A DNA stretch of 64,000 bases. Origin: Gari tellinella (Eukaryota > Mollusca > Bivalvia > Cardiida > Psammobiidae). The stretch covers positions 26,804,742 to 26,868,741 of the forward strand of contig OV277870.1 in the NCBI GenBank assembly GCA_922989275.2, in the 5' to 3' direction. This document shows positions 1 to 13,800 of the stretch, piece by piece. A program made the position numbers and the translations under genes. The notes beneath the pieces are model-generated. The model was not told the origin of the DNA. It saw nothing but the letters and a program-made list of their open reading frames with translations, and did no database searches. How positions within the stretch are numbered: the first letter of the stretch is position 1; the number at the start of each line of letters is the position of its first letter.

Positions 1-90
1 GGGTTTCTCGGGATTTGATCTTGTTCCAAACTGTTTGCAGTTGAAATGTAGTTTTAGGGTTAACATGTTTATTGGGAAGAATAACATCAT
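1..90. repeat. Remnant of GTGGAGAA-type palindromic element
   Basis: The segment ccaaactgtttgcagttgaa...tttattgggaagaataac matches the right half of the complete elements at 17,851-18,100 and 35,765-36,014. It is cut by the window edge. Confidence 0.6.
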
Positions 91-344
91 CTCAACTGTA
101 CTTTCACGAGTTTCATCCTGTAGTTAGTTGACATTTGAATTAAATGCCATTTCTTCATCTTTATTTCCGTGGCAACTTAGTACACTGTTCAATTATATGG
201 TAATTTTTAGTGTGAAAAAACTTTTAGAATATCTGGCAAGACCTGCTTAACTCATTCATTTCTGAAAGGTTCAATCTCTAAGTACATGTACATGTATTTC
301 AAAATCCTTTTATGATTACTTCACCCATTATGGTATCCAATAGC

Positions 345-735
345 CTTTTTCTAGACTAGTTTTCAAAACAGGTCACTGATTTACCCATTACCCCAGAGCC
401 ATATTCTAGTTTTGAAAATAGGTTACAACTTAAAGCAGGTTGAACATAAAGCAGAATGTGCCTTATGGCACGTTCTGCTTTTTTTTCAGCCGACTTTAAG
501 CTTCTATCTATTAGTATAGCAAATATATGATGCCTTAAGATACACATTCACAAGGCTGCCATTTCTCCGGATTTTTCCTAAATCTTCGGATTTTTTTCTA
601 GAACATGGTAGCTTAAAACAGGCTGAAAGTAAAGCAGAATGCGCCATAAGGCGCATTCTGCTTTACTTCCAGCCTGCTTTTAGTAGTCACGTGTCAACAA
701 AACTAGAAACAGGCTATGGGGTAAAGGTACGATTC
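345..735. repeat. Two TTAA-hairpin (GCAGAATG) element fragments
   Basis: Two copies of the abundant family with core palindrome aaagcagaatgtgcc...ggcacattctgcttt (centres ~465 and ~645) and arm text cattaccccatagcctgttt / aaactagaaacaggctatggg. No gene is seen in 1-3,900; between the repeats I see only AT-rich unique-looking sequence. Confidence 0.7.
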
Positions 736-1139
736 GTAAATTCGCAAATGAAAAATGCAAATTTCGAAATCTTAGGATTTTTCATGTCAACTTATGGCAG
801 CCCTGCATTCATGACTGTAAAGAGTGAAATAAAATAGAGCCATACAAAGAAGTATTTATGGGGTACTGGGTTATGTTTGTTCTCTGTAAGTTGACATATT
901 GATAAAGGGCAAACAGTGAGATGGGTCTACACTGTTTACAAAGGATGAATGTACTCTGCACTGGTACATTGTTTGAAATCGTCCCTAGGGTTGAAAAGTG
1001 TTGATCTTTTTTCTTTTAACAACAAAATTATCATCTGCTATATTTGTCATCTGAAATTTTACGCAAAATTCAATTATTTAAAGTTCAGACTGAAAAAATT
1101 ATTGATATAAGTGGCAAAAAGTTAAGATTCTGAACACAA

Positions 1140-1290
1140 TCTGTTCTTGCAAGTATTTTTAGATAACAGAAGCTTAAAAGCAGCCTGAAAGTAAAGCAGA
1201 ATACTGCATCAAGAACATTCTGCTTTACTTTAAATCTGCCTTAAGCGATAACCTGTCCCAAAGACTAGATACAAGCTATGGGATAATGGA
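1140..1290. repeat. TTAA-hairpin element fragment
   Basis: Diverged palindrome agcttaaaagcagcctgaaa...ctttaaatctgccttaagc, followed by an aaactagaaacaggctatggg-like arm. Confidence 0.6.
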
Positions 1291-1689
1291 TTAAAGCAAT
1301 TAAATAATAAAGCAGGAATAATAGTCAATTAAAGGATAAAGTAATGTTTACAAAGATTGTCACACCTGGGCAATGATCAAAGGTATTAAAACTAATCCAC
1401 ATAATTATTTATATGTGTAATTGCTGTGATCTCCAAACTGTGAATTAACTAATTATTGCTAAAAGAAACTTTGATTGTTTAAAGATAATTTCTAAATTAG
1501 AGATAAGTTTTGCTAATTAGTGTGTCCATGTTCAAGGCAAGAGTCTGCTTTTAGAAAGATAGAAAAAAGCAAAAGGCTCATGTAGGAGCTTTCTGCTTTA
1601 TTTTCTATCTTGCTCTCAGTTGCAAAATGTATATTAAACTGTTAGATTTCTATTATTAGATACATTTCCAAGGAGGAAAGAGTACAATG

Positions 1690-2440
1690 TTTTACCCATT
1701 ACCCCATATATGTAAATACGCCTTTAATTTATTTCTCCTCTGAGGAAAATAGTTACAATTTATATAGTTATGATATATGTATCATAGGAAATATTTTCTA
1801 AATTCTAGCAGATTGTAGCTTAAAGCAGGCTGAATGTAAAGCAGAATGTGCCTTAAGGCGCATTCTGCTTTACTTTCATCCTGCTTTAAGTAGTCACCTA
1901 TTTTCAAAACTTGACTCAGGCTATGGGGTCTCTACTAAGAAACCTTTAACCCATTACCTGATACATACACCTGTTATGCCTTTAATTTATTCTTCCACTG
2001 AAGAAAAAAGTTCAATTTTTTACAGTTATATAATGTACCAACTTAAATATGTTTATCTTAGCAGATGGTAGCTTAAAGCAGGCTAAAGTTAAAGCAGAAT
2101 GTGCCTTACTTTCAAACTGCTGTTAGTGGTCAACTGTCTTTGAAACAAGAAATAGGCTATGAGGGAGGGTTCACCCTTTACCACATAGCCTGTTTCTAGA
2201 TTTGAAAATAGTTGACTACTTAGTACTAAAGCAGGTGGAAAGTAAAGCAGAATGTACCTTAAGGCGCATTCTGCTTTACTTTCAGCCTGATTTAAGCTAC
2301 CACCTGCCAGAATAAAGAAAATATTCCTTTTGATACATATTCATGATTGTATAAATTGGAACTATTTTCTTCAGCGGAGGAATAAATTGAATGCGCTAAA
2401 AAGCGCTTCTATGGGGGATAGGGTTAAAGGGTTGACAGGG
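1690..2440. repeat. Three adjacent TTAA-hairpin elements
   Basis: Copies at ~1,691-1,930, ~1,953-2,172 (internally shortened palindrome) and ~2,172-2,432 in alternating orientation. All have CATTACCCCATA-type ends and the gcagaatg...cattctgc core; the third ends gggttaa. Confidence 0.75.
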
Positions 2441-2671
2441 AGTCATGATACACAGTATAATATAAATGAAAATGCCAACTAATTCTACCATGATTTAATT
2501 TGACACATTGGTGCTTGCATTGACAACCTTATATGATTTGTCATAATAGGAGAATAAATCTACTGTAATTGATATTTGGCATGCTATTTTAAAAATAAAT
2601 TTTAAAGCAGGTTTATTTTATATAAGTTATGTCACTGATAAGGGTGTATGAAAACATAAACACTGTTTATG

Positions 2672-2927
2672 TACAGTCGAACTTTGATATCTCTACCTCG
2701 CTTAACTCGAACTATCCGATAGTTTGACACATTAACTGAATTATTTCTTGCTCTGTTAGGTCCAACATACCCATAATTCAAAGTTAAAATATGGCTAAGC
2801 CACATTTTAACTTTAAAATACGGGGATGTTTGATTTAACAGAGATCAACGTGGCTAAGCCACATTTTAACTTTGAAATACGGGTATGTTCGATTTAACCG
2901 AGTTCGAGATATTGAAGTTCCACTGTA
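2672..2927. mobile_element. ACAGTCGAACTT palindromic element
   Basis: Termini tacagtcgaactttgatatc and gatattgaagttccactgta are inverted, flanked by TA. Internal inverted repeats are aaagttaaaatatggctaag and gtggctaagccacattttaac. Same family at 19,129, 20,410 and 56,973. Non-autonomous, with no ORF. Confidence 0.85.
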
Positions 2928-3222
2928 GATCATCAACCGTATTGGCATCTAATCTCCAATTAAGTATAGTCCATTTGTGACTATTAAGTGGTGTTCATTA
3001 CAAATATATTGCAAAATGTCATGTCAAACACTGCAGACCCTAACCAGAGGGCTCCATAAGGGCCTACACTGTAAAACAAGTGTACTCTTCACAGGTACAA
3101 TGTTTGTGAAGGATGAGTATTCTCGTTGCGAGGTTTCAATGCTTAAAGAAATGGTGGGCTAAATGCTTTTGATTCTGAGAATTGATAAGCAGTGTAGACC
3201 TCAATCAATACAATTTCATATA

Positions 3223-3413
3223 CCAGAGCTATAAGGGGATTATTTCAAATCTGAAATCTTTATTTTTGCAATAAACCCTATGGTGTCACTACTCATTAGA
3301 ATCGTCTCGAAAAGACGATTCTAATGAGTAGTAACACCTTAGGATTTGGTGCTAAAATAAGAAAATTAAATGTTGTATTTGTTCAATTTACTCCCTCTTA
3401 TCTCGAGTCCTGA
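3223..3413. mobile_element. CCAGATAAG-type palindromic element
   Basis: Core cactactcattagaatcgtc, then its complement gacgattctaatgagtagt; right terminus cttatctcgagtcctg. It abuts the next element at 3,416. Confidence 0.8.
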
Positions 3414-3415
3414 TA

Positions 3416-3604
3416 TACAGTAAAATCTCTCTATAATGACAATCTTATTTAATTGATTATTTTGTGTTGAAGACAGGTGACTGCTTAAAGCAAAGTGAAA
3501 GTTAACTTTCTGTTTTACTGCGACCTTGCTTTAAGCTGGCACCGTCTTTAAAGCAATCAATTAGCCTTTGCCTAAGTGGTCTTAATTAGAGAGGTTTTAC
3601 TGTA
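3416..3604. mobile_element. ACAGTAAAACCTCT-type hairpin element
   Basis: Starts tacagtaaaatctctctata and ends tagagaggttttactgta. Inner arms cttaaagcaaagtgaaagtt and aaccttgctttaagc. TA flanks suggest a TA target. Same family at 7,037, 28,291, 31,728 and 35,370. Confidence 0.85.
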
Positions 3605-3631
3605 CTTAATAATCTTCCCCATAGAAGCACC

Positions 3632-3637
3632 TTTATT
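3632..3637 (-). promoter_or_regulatory. Candidate polyadenylation signal AATAAA
   Basis: TTTATT on the plus strand is AATAAA on the minus strand, about 266 nt past the stop codon. It lies in a hairpin-family repeat fragment, so it may be coincidental. It is the first perfect AATAAA I noted downstream of the gene. Confidence 0.25.
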
Positions 3638-3902
3638 TACTCCTCATAGAAATATCTTCTCATGCATCGACAATGTCCTGATAAAGCGATATAACAAATG
3701 TTTCCTACATTCTGACTGTTGGCTGTGTAACCTATTACTCTATAGATACACATATTTACGCATTAACTTTTTTTCCTTCACTGAAGAAAATGGTTCCAAT
3801 TCATGTGTATGTATGGAGTAAAGGGTTAAACAGCTGCTTGTCTTGAGAACAGAAAAAAAAGATTGAGGGGCAGGGTTAATGCACAATGATCTCTCTTTCA
3901 GT

Positions 3903-4896
3903 TCATTCTGACTCTGAAGATTGAATCTTAAGCTTGGTTTCAAAGGCAGATAATAATTCACCCATTTCATCATTTGAACTCAAGTCATCACTAGATCTAC
4001 AGCCTTCTTCTACCGTCACTTCTTTACATCTTTCACCACACTTGTTTTCATTAGCAATTGCACCATTATTTAAAGATTGATCCTTATGAGCATCGGAACC
4101 AATTTCCCCATTTTCTTCCCTTCTGACCTCAGCTTCATTATTCACTGATTCTGTTACAGCAGTGTCTAGATCACTTGATTCCTTTTCATTAACAACTTCT
4201 TTGATTTCATCGTACCCATCATCACTCTTATCCTCGGGATTTCTTTCAACATTTACGTAATCTGGCACATCGTTGTCCATACCATTTTCATCACATATAT
4301 TATCAATCTCTTCAGTTCCTACATCATTCTCAGGTCTCAGTTTTTCGCTTTCTTTCTTAAGTTCCTCAACATTTTGTTTCTTCACTTTCTCATCATTTAA
4401 CTCAGTCTCAGTATTTTCAGTACAATCCATACTTCGGATTGGTCCGTCGATAGTTTCTCCTTCATGTTTTTCTGAATTCTTAACCTCTGATTTCAAATCT
4501 GTTTCACCAGCGGAACTATCACATACATATGATTGGCTATCTGTATCTTCAGTTGTGGCAGGTATTTTCTCCTTATCATTTGCACATTCATTCTTAACCT
4601 CTGATTTCAAATCATTTTTACAAGCAGATACATCATTTACATACGATTCCTTTTCTGTATCTTTAGTAGGGGCAGGTATTTTCTCCTTATCATTTGCACA
4701 TTCATCTATATTCCCTGTAACAAGATCAGGTAGTTCAGTAACCTTTGCTCCACTCAGAGTCTCCTGAAGTTTCTCTGTGTAGGTTATCTCTTCTTGTACC
4801 TTTCTACACTCTCTGTTAAGTCTGTTAAACTCCGCCTCTAGATATTCCCTATCTATTTCTGATGTTGTCTTTTGTTTGCGGTCCCTTATACAAATC
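3903..4896 (-). CDS. AFAP1-like exon 17, coiled coil, acidic tail and stop
   Basis: Acceptor ttgtgtatttcag, phase 2 in, TGA stop at 3905-3903, 994 nt. The first ~48 residues are coiled coil (EYLEAEFNRLNRECRKVQEE, then ITYTEKLQETLSG), matching the AFAP1 segment LEEECRQKEAERVSLELELT. The remainder is Glu/Asp/Lys/Asn-rich and contains two tandem copies of a 38-residue unit, each starting NECANDKEKIP or DECANDKEKIP and ending DLKSEVK. It ends SAFETKLKIQSSESE. The tail has no vertebrate counterpart that I recognise. Confidence 0.82.
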
Positions 4897-7800
4897 CTGA
4901 AATACACAAACATACAAATAGTCTTAGATATACAGTAAAACCTCTTTATAACGACCCCTAAAGCAAAAGATAATTCATTATATAAAAGATAGGTGATAGC
5001 TTAAAGAAACTTGAAACTTGAAACTTAATAATTTGGTTAAACACCTATTTTTACAAACCATGTATTCAATGGCGTTGTACATCGAGATAGAATCAAAGCA
5101 GTTAAGAAATACTGCAAATAATTATTAAATAAAAAGTGATTTGGTCCTGAAATGAATAAATTAAATGTTGGATTTGTTCTGTTGACTCCCACTTATCTGG
5201 AGCCCTGTCTACACATAACCAATTGCCAGTGCCTAAAAGGGGGAGGTTTACAGCTTAAAACATACTTGAACAGGGCTCCAGATAAGAGGGAGTAAACTGA
5301 TCAAATTCAACATTTTCTCGTTCATTTCTTCACATCATACAAATACAGTTGAACTTCTCCGTAATGACCACTAAGAATAAGCCTAATTGATTGTATTAAA
5401 GGCAGGACTGACAGCTTAACCCTTTGGACCCTAGTCCCGCCTATAGGCGTCCTTTTCAAACAGTGTACATGTGAAAAGTACACTTGTCCTATGCAAACAG
5501 TGAAGACCCAGATCAGAGGGCTCCGAAAGGAGCCCTCTGATCAGGGTCTTCACTGTTTGTCATAATACCAAACATTGACAAAAGCAACCCTTAAAAGTCA
5601 GAAATGGACTAGACTAAAATGGAAACTGGCATTGTCCATTTAAAGTTTCAGGGAGGAAAGAGTTAAAGCAAGTTTACAATAAAACAGAAAGCTCCTTCAG
5701 TTCTACCAGTTGCCAGTGTGATATAGCACAATATATTCAGCTTGAGACTTACTTGACTGAAACCTATATCATCATTGTTATTGGCTGAAAATTAACAAAA
5801 CACATGTATATCAAAAACTTTATATGTGACATTTGTATCAAACAACTCACCTGTCCTTTTTAAGTTGAACTAGAGTTGTGCGTAGTTGCTCTAAATTTCT
5901 CTGCAAAGTTTCTGCGTCATATGCAATTGATGAGTTTTTGCGGAGCACTCTTTCCGGATGGTCTTTTTTATGAGGTCTAAGACTGATGTCAATGTCTTGA
6001 GTATTAGCACCATTACTGTCAGCAGCTTGAGTATCACAGATTGCAGCTTCTTCATCAGCACCCACTTTATTTGATTCAAGTATACGTTCTAATTTGTCTT
6101 CAAAGGAAGACATGTCTTTACTGTCGCCATCAGTAGATTGTGTATTACTATCATCAAGAAAACTTGAACATAGCACATTGTCAGTAGTTGAATCCACTGT
6201 TGTATCAATAGTGTTGTCTTTTATTGGACTAACAACATTTTCAATCTCACACAACATCTCCTTTGGATCAGAAGATTTCCGATACTTTTTGTTCTCATCT
6301 ATTATATGATGGACATTTTCAAATGTAAACACATTGCCTTCTTGTTCTGTATCAAATGTATCACTTATTTTAGTTTTAAACTGAGACATAATCTCATCCA
6401 TTAAACTCTCCCCTGGTTTCATTGATGGTACAGTGGAACTAAAATCATAGTCATATTTGTTTGCATCAGTATCTGTCTCCTTTATTGCTGTTCTATTTTT
6501 AGACAGAGTCTGGTTTTCCCTAGGTAAACTGGGTTTCCGAACTTGAGTATAAATAGCACCAGACCCTTCAACGCTGACACGAGGTAAACTAGAGTCTGTA
6601 TAGCATGTGTGAGTTCTAGTTTCATTTGATTTACGTTCAAGTGATCCAAACATGGATTCAGCGGAACAATTGCCACTGTCTCTGTTTCTGGACGGAGTAC
6701 TGCGTTTATTGTCTTCATCATCACTGTTAGTACTGACCAGGGTACGCTCATTAACACCAGGTGATAGCTGTAAATATACACATACAATGGTAAAAATTTT
6801 ATGATGAAGAAAACTTCTAACCAGATAAGGTGAGCATTTCAAAAACATAAAGCTTTATTTCTACTTTAAATCCTATGGTGTCACTACTCATTAGCATAAT
6901 GTCTTGAAGTGGATATTCTATTTAGTACATGTAGTAGCACCATAGAATTTGGTGCTGCAATGAGTGAAAAACTGTTGTATTTTTTTTTAGTTTACTCCCT
7001 CTTATCTGGAGCCTGCTCTAACATGCATTTACATTTTACAGTAAAACCTCTCTATTATGACAACTAAATTGAAGGCTACTTGATTGTTTAAAAGACAGAC
7101 AATACCTTAAAGCAAGGTGACATTAAAACAGAAAGCTCCTTTAGCTCCTTGCTTTCAGCATTCACCTGTTCTTAATACCTAATAATGAACACAATATTTT
7201 GGTTGTATTAGAGAGGTTATACTGTACATGTATTTGATAATGCAGTTCAACAGTCAACATTAAAACAAGACTGCTTTAAATTAACACTTACTTGCCAAAA
7301 TATTCTGATCTGTATCAAGAGTGCAAATTTAAGGTACTTTGACTTCAGAAATATTAAAATGGGGATCACTCTTTATAAGATCAGGATCAACACAGTTTGC
7401 AAATAACCATCATACTCTTGGTAAGGCATTAAAGCAGTTAACCCCTTTCCCTTATAGAGGCGACTTTTAGCACATTCATTTTATTCATCCGCCAAAGAAA
7501 ATAGTTCCATTTTATACTGTCATAAATATGTACCATAAGAAATATTTTCTATATCCTAGCAGATAGTAACTAAAAGCAGGCTGAAAGTAAAGCAGAATGC
7601 GCCTTCGGGCGCATTCTGCTTTACTTTTAGCCTGAATTAATAGGTCACATATCTTAAATACTAGAAACAGGCTATGGGTTAAAGGGTTAAATTAGATTAA
7701 GAAGAACTGTCTTACTAAGGGTGGAGAAGCAGGGAAGGGGTCAGACAGGCGGGTGATCTCTACTGCCTCGTGGTAAGGATTACTCTCATCCATGTAGCCC

Positions 7801-10800
7801 TGCAGGCCGTCAGGTACTGTGGGGGTGGACGTCTCCTGCATTAGAACCCGTAACCACGAACCCAGTTCTGTCCAGTTCAAAGGCTGAAAAAACAATTTCT
7901 ATTTGTGAACTGAACTTTTATATTACACAATTATGGAACATTTTTTATAACTTTCTTGAGCTGTGCCCAAACTTCTATATCCCAAACTAGCTTACCTCAA
8001 ATTTGTCTGCATTTCTACAGCCGAATTTTATTATCTTGGCCTCCCCTAAGTCAAACATAACTCTATATTAACCTCTTATCTGATAGAAGTGCCTTTTAGC
8101 ACATTTAATTTATTCTTTCACTGAAGAGAATCCCGGCCCTTGGCTGAAGTTCTTACCTTAGTTGTGTGTTTCACTGGGCATTGTACAGTGTTCAGTTACT
8201 TCACACTAACACAATAGGTAAGAAATGAAACCAATGGGGCCAATAGAAAAAAGTTGTTATCCTTTTGAGCAGAGAGAACCGATCTCAAATCATCTTTAGG
8301 GATTATGCGAGATCCAGCACCCTTAAAGTTTTACTTTGTCAGAATGGAGTTGCTCATGGGAAGCTATGTTCAGCTCTGTTATTGGCCTGGTTTAGTGGAG
8401 TGCACCAATATGGTTCATCTCATTCAATAGCAGCTCTATACCCTTTATTGGGTATTTAAAATCCTCTGAAGACGGAGCATGGCTGCCTATAATGGCGAGG
8501 TAATTGAAAACAGCTATGCACCTAATCCTCCAGCTTGACAGACAATAATGTCTGTACCAAGCTGTCCTGTGAGTGTTAAGCACAGGTACACCAACAACAA
8601 CAACAACAACAACTGAAGAGAATAGTTACAATTTATAAAGTGATGAACATGTACCATAAGAAATATTTTCTATATCCTAGCAGATGGTACATTTGTAGCT
8701 TAAAGTGGGCTGAAAGTAAGGCAGAATGTGCCTCATGGCGCATTCTGCTTTTCTTTCAACCTGCTTTAAGTGGTCACCAGTCTTCAAATTTTGAAACAGG
8801 CTATGGGGCAAAGGGTTAAAGTCAGAATTAAAACATGGCTAAGCCACATTTTAACTTTGCAATACAGGTATGTTAAACTAGCCTATTACCCCAAAACCTA
8901 TTTCTAAGTGTGAAGACAGATCATTACTGTTTGGAAGAGGAGGCGGGGCATTTGCATTTTTCATTCACGAATTAATCTTTGGAACATTTGGCGGATTTTT
9001 CAGAAATTTGTTCTAACTGATCTATGCCTTCCTATTAGCGGAAACAATGATTCCCGACTAAAATTCTTCCTTATTAATGAGATAAATTGCAAGAAAATTG
9101 ATATACCTTATAAACAGGATCTGTCTGCATTTCTTTACGACAATAAAAATCGATATATTTATCCTACTTTAAAAATGACGTCACTTCCAAATGACGTCAA
9201 ATCAGAATTTTCACGCCAAACTGTCAAGCTGTTTTCCTAAGAATGTAAACAATGGAACTTATTTTTTTGCTTTCAAATGTACACAGCTTCAGTAATTCGG
9301 TCATGGCTGTTCCTTATAGGGTACACATTATTCGTGTTAACAATCTCTTATATGGATTAAACATACGTGCACACTTACAAAATGTTAATTTAATATTAAA
9401 TATTACAGCAAATATTTTGTAAATATAAGAAATTAACTGATTTTTTCAGTGTTTAAGCGAAATAAACGACAGAAAATTATCGGCAAATTTACCGACGACG
9501 CTAGTGCTATTCATGGTATTTGCTGATAATTTTCTTTCATTCTTTTCGCTTGAATGCCGGAAAAAATCAGTTCATTTCTTAACTCACCTCTATAGTAATT
9601 TTCTCTTTCTGGTCTTCCATTAACATTAGCCCCAGCTCACTCTTTGTTTCCTCTATAGCTCGTTTCAGGATACAGTTTTGCAATATGAACTCTAACTCAC
9701 ACACTTCGCTAGTCTGTGTCCGGTAACATTCAAAACTGTTCTCATGCACCATACACCATCGCTTACCCCATTTACGTTTGTTGAAACTACTGTATATATC
9801 TAGGTATCCTGAAAATAAAAGGGAGACATCATTGATTGATTGTATTTGTTTTTATGTCACTCAGATACATTAACCCTTTGAACCCTAGTCCCGCATATAG
9901 GCGTCCTTTTCAAACAGTGAGCCTTCTGATCTGGGTCTTCACTGTTTGTCATAAAGCCAAACATTGACCAAAAACAATCCTTAAAAGTCAGAAATTGACT
10001 AGACTTAAATGGAAACTGGAATTGTCCATTTAAAGTTTCAGGGAGGAAAGAGTTAAATGGTCATATGACCCTGAAAAGTGGAGACAGTATAACACTTTTT
10101 ACACTAATTAACATCCATTCTTCCACTTAAGACAATGGTTCCACTTTATAGTCATGAATATGCACCACAAGAAGTATTGTGTATATCCTAGCAGAATTAT
10201 GGTAGCTGAATTTTAAAGCAGGTTGAAAGTAATTCAGAATTTGCATTAAGACACAGTCTCTCTTACTTATAACCTTGACTTGTTGCCTTCGACTATTTCC
10301 AAACCTCCCATATCACCCAACCTTGATTTGACTTTCCCCTAATTTAGACTTAAAGATTCAAAATCTATTGTCCAGGATGCCACATGGGGCATTTGTTTTT
10401 ATTAACCCTTTACTCCATATTCTGTTTCTAATTTTGAGACAATTGACCTCTTGAAGCAGGTTGAAAGTGAAGCAGAATGCGCCTGAAGGCACATTCTGCT
10501 TTGCTTTTACTGTGTAGAATGTAACTGTTTCTTTAATGGAGGAATGCATATCTATGGAGTAATAGGTTAAGCAACTATCTGTCTCTCCCAGAATGAAAAT
10601 AAGTTATACAGGAAATGTATAACCCTCTACCCCAAAGAAGCCCCTTTTAGTGCATTCAACGTTTCCCTCCAATGAAGAAAGTAGTTCCAATTTATATAAC
10701 TATGAACATATACCATAACAAATATTTCCAATATCCTAGAAGATGGTAGCTTAAAGCAGGCTGAGAGTATTTAAAGAAGAATGCGCCTTAAGGTGCATTC

Positions 10801-13800
10801 TGCTTTACTTTCAACCTGCTTAAAAAGGTCACCTATCTTCAATAAACTATGATGTAAAGGGCTATACCGGTAAGTATTAAGTAGAACATGTACCTTGGTG
10901 TTTGATATGTTTAGTTATTTGTGTTGGTAGCTCCTCAGCAATACCAGATTCTGGTGTTAGAGGACTCAGTGACTCCGACAGTGAGGTCTGCGAAGCTGAT
11001 AGCGTGTGTTGTCTGTATATATCTGTAGAGCTAGACTTCCGCAGTGACTTCTTGCCCAGCGACTCAAAGAATTGAGTAGCTCTGTATGCAAATGATCCCA
11101 TTCTGGCAGTTCTTGTACCCGATGAATCTGATTAATAAAGACAAGAAATCTAAAGATGTGGCTAGGTCTGTAAGACCCTTAACCCATTTGTGCCCAGTGG
11201 ATTCTTCCATATTTATATATTGGATTAGTCCATATCTTATCAAAGGGATGCCTGGTCAAAATTTTCATTTTCATTTTGTTTTATATTGAAATTCCTATCA
11301 GCAAAAAGTGTATACTCTGATCAGACGCCGCATAATGCGGCGTCTGATCAGAGTCTACACTGTTTTGCCTATGTCCCATATATGGGATCGCGCGCACAAA
11401 TGGGTTAATTATGATGACCTCTAGCTGCATGAACTGTATATGCCATATATATATACTAAGTTCAACACTAATTCTTTGAAAAATTAAAGAATATAAAAAA
11501 CTTGACCACTTGCACATCTGTGGTATTTGTGGTATATTATGCGAAACAAAAAACAGGGCTCCAGATAAGAGGGAGCCAACTGAACAAATCCAACATTTTT
11601 CACTCAAATCAGCACTAAATCTTTTTATGTCAGACTACTCAATAGAATTGTCTCAAGGAGACAACTCTAATGAGTAGTAACACCAAAGGCTGTAAATGCA
11701 GAAATAAAGATTTTAGCTTTTTGAAAAACTCCGGTTATCTAAGCCCTGCAAAATTGAAATGTAGCCTAAAACCAGGCTTTCAGCTGGTCTCAATGCAAAA
11801 AGTAGGAAATAAGTAGGAGGTTTTCAAGGGAAACATTAGGAAGATTTTCCACTAAATAGTAGGAACTGTTTCATACAAATATGTACAAAATAACAAATGG
11901 ATCCATCGTGCTCATAGAAATCTGCAATCTGGAATGAAAGATATTCTCACCAAAAGACAAATTCTATTCTTTGGTTAAAATTCGAATCAACAAACCAAAG
12001 AGGCGATCCAAAAGGTGAAGGGGGGTCCGGGAAAATTTTGAAATCAAGCATTTCATTTCCTGCATTCTGGGCCATTCTGAGGGTGCTTGAAGACTTATTA
12101 GGCAAAAAGTAGGAATAGTGGGAGGTTTTGGTAGAAAATTAGGAAAAAGTAGGAAGGTGATCAAAAAGTAGGAAAAAGTAGGAAAATTAAAGAAAAGTAG
12201 GAACGGTTGAAGGCCTGTAGGAGCGTACCTCTCTTCTTGACTTTCACAGTTCCAGGATCAAAGTCAAAGCCATCACTACTGGCCAGAGACAGGTTGGAGC
12301 TAGAGGAATCCAGGTTGGACTGAAATAGACAAAAATATGACAATACATAGCAGATATACACTCATTCCTGAATTACACCTTTGTTGGCAGATGCACACAG
12401 GTAATCAAAGACAGGTGACTGCTAAATAAAGTTAAACAAGATGAATTTGCAGTCTTATGTACAGTGCTCCCTCCCTACAACGGCCCTCCCAACAAAGACT
12501 CCCTCCTTACAACGACCCTTACGGCTGTTTCCCAAAGAAAACAAAATGTTTAACACTTTTACTGCTGTTATATTGTCTGCTTCAAATTGTTGTCTGCTTT
12601 TTTTTCTCAAAATTACATTTTGATGGAATGAATATAATGACGGGTGATAAACAGCTTTGATCCAGATCAGACGCCGCTTAACGCGGCGTCTGATCTGGAT
12701 TCAAGCTGTTTGCATATGTAAGCCAATTTCCCTCCCTGTAACGACTCCCTCTGAACAACGCACATAATCTGCGTCTCCCATTGGGTGTGGTTGTAGAGAG
12801 GGAACACTGTACAATAGTTTTCAGCAACACATTTACTGTATATTAAGCTCTCACCTATCTTTAAAGATTACAACATTACGGTACTTTAACCCTTTGAGCC
12901 CTAGTCCCGCATATAGGCGTCATTTTCAAACAGTGAACATGTGAATAGTACACTTGTCCTATGCAAACAGTGAAGACCCAGTTCAGAGGGCTCCGAAAGG
13001 AGCCCTCTGATCAGGGTCTTCACTGTTTGTCATAATGCCAAACATTGACAAAAACAACCCTTAAAAGTCTGAAATGGACTAGACTAAAATGGAAATTGGA
13101 ATTGTCCATTTAAAATTTCAGGGAGGAAAGAGTTAAACTATAGCCAAACAGCCTTTTTCTAATTTTCAAGACAGTTGTAGCAGGTTGAAAGTAAAGCAGA
13201 ATGCACCTTGAGGGGGTTTCTACTTACTGGTACCGTAAATTTTAGTCTGCATTATTCTACATTCTGCTAGGCTATAGAAACTTGTTCTTATGAAACATAT
13301 AAATGACTGTATAAAGTGGAACTATTTTCTTCAGTGCATGGATAAATTAAAGGTGTAACGAGACTGCGCGTTCAATAAACGCTTATGCCCCCGTGGCATC
13401 CTTGACAATATATTCTGAATATTTTCTAAGTCCAAATTAGGTCAAGGTCAAGGTCAAACTGAGCTTGGGTATTATTGGTGAGTTGGTAATGGTCCAAGGC
13501 AATAACTGTACAAGCACCTTAGAACTGATATCCCCTGCCGCAGCGATTGTCCAGAAGAAAGTGGCAAACTTTATTGTGGGAGGAAGGGGCAAATGGTGAT
13601 CACCTGTCTTTAAAGATCAACATTCAAAAGCTTTTTACAAAGTTTTATAAAATCCATTCAATTTTGTACATTTTAAAGCCTAAACAATACAAAAAATAAA
13701 GCCGTTTGTAGCATTATAAATCTAAGTATGACAGGGGCAGGTAACTCTTGATTCAAATTCAACAGTAATTAGACACTTTCAAGAACTTATAATTGTGTGC

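Noticed and set aside
4273..4767. 164-codon plus-strand ORF
   Set aside because: Antisense shadow of exon 17; the composition is a mirror of the acidic tail and shows no domain.
5490..5570. Hairpins such as cagagggctccgaaaggagccctctg read as bacterial terminators or attenuators
   Set aside because: The genome is eukaryotic and these are the central palindromes of transposable elements repeated across the window.
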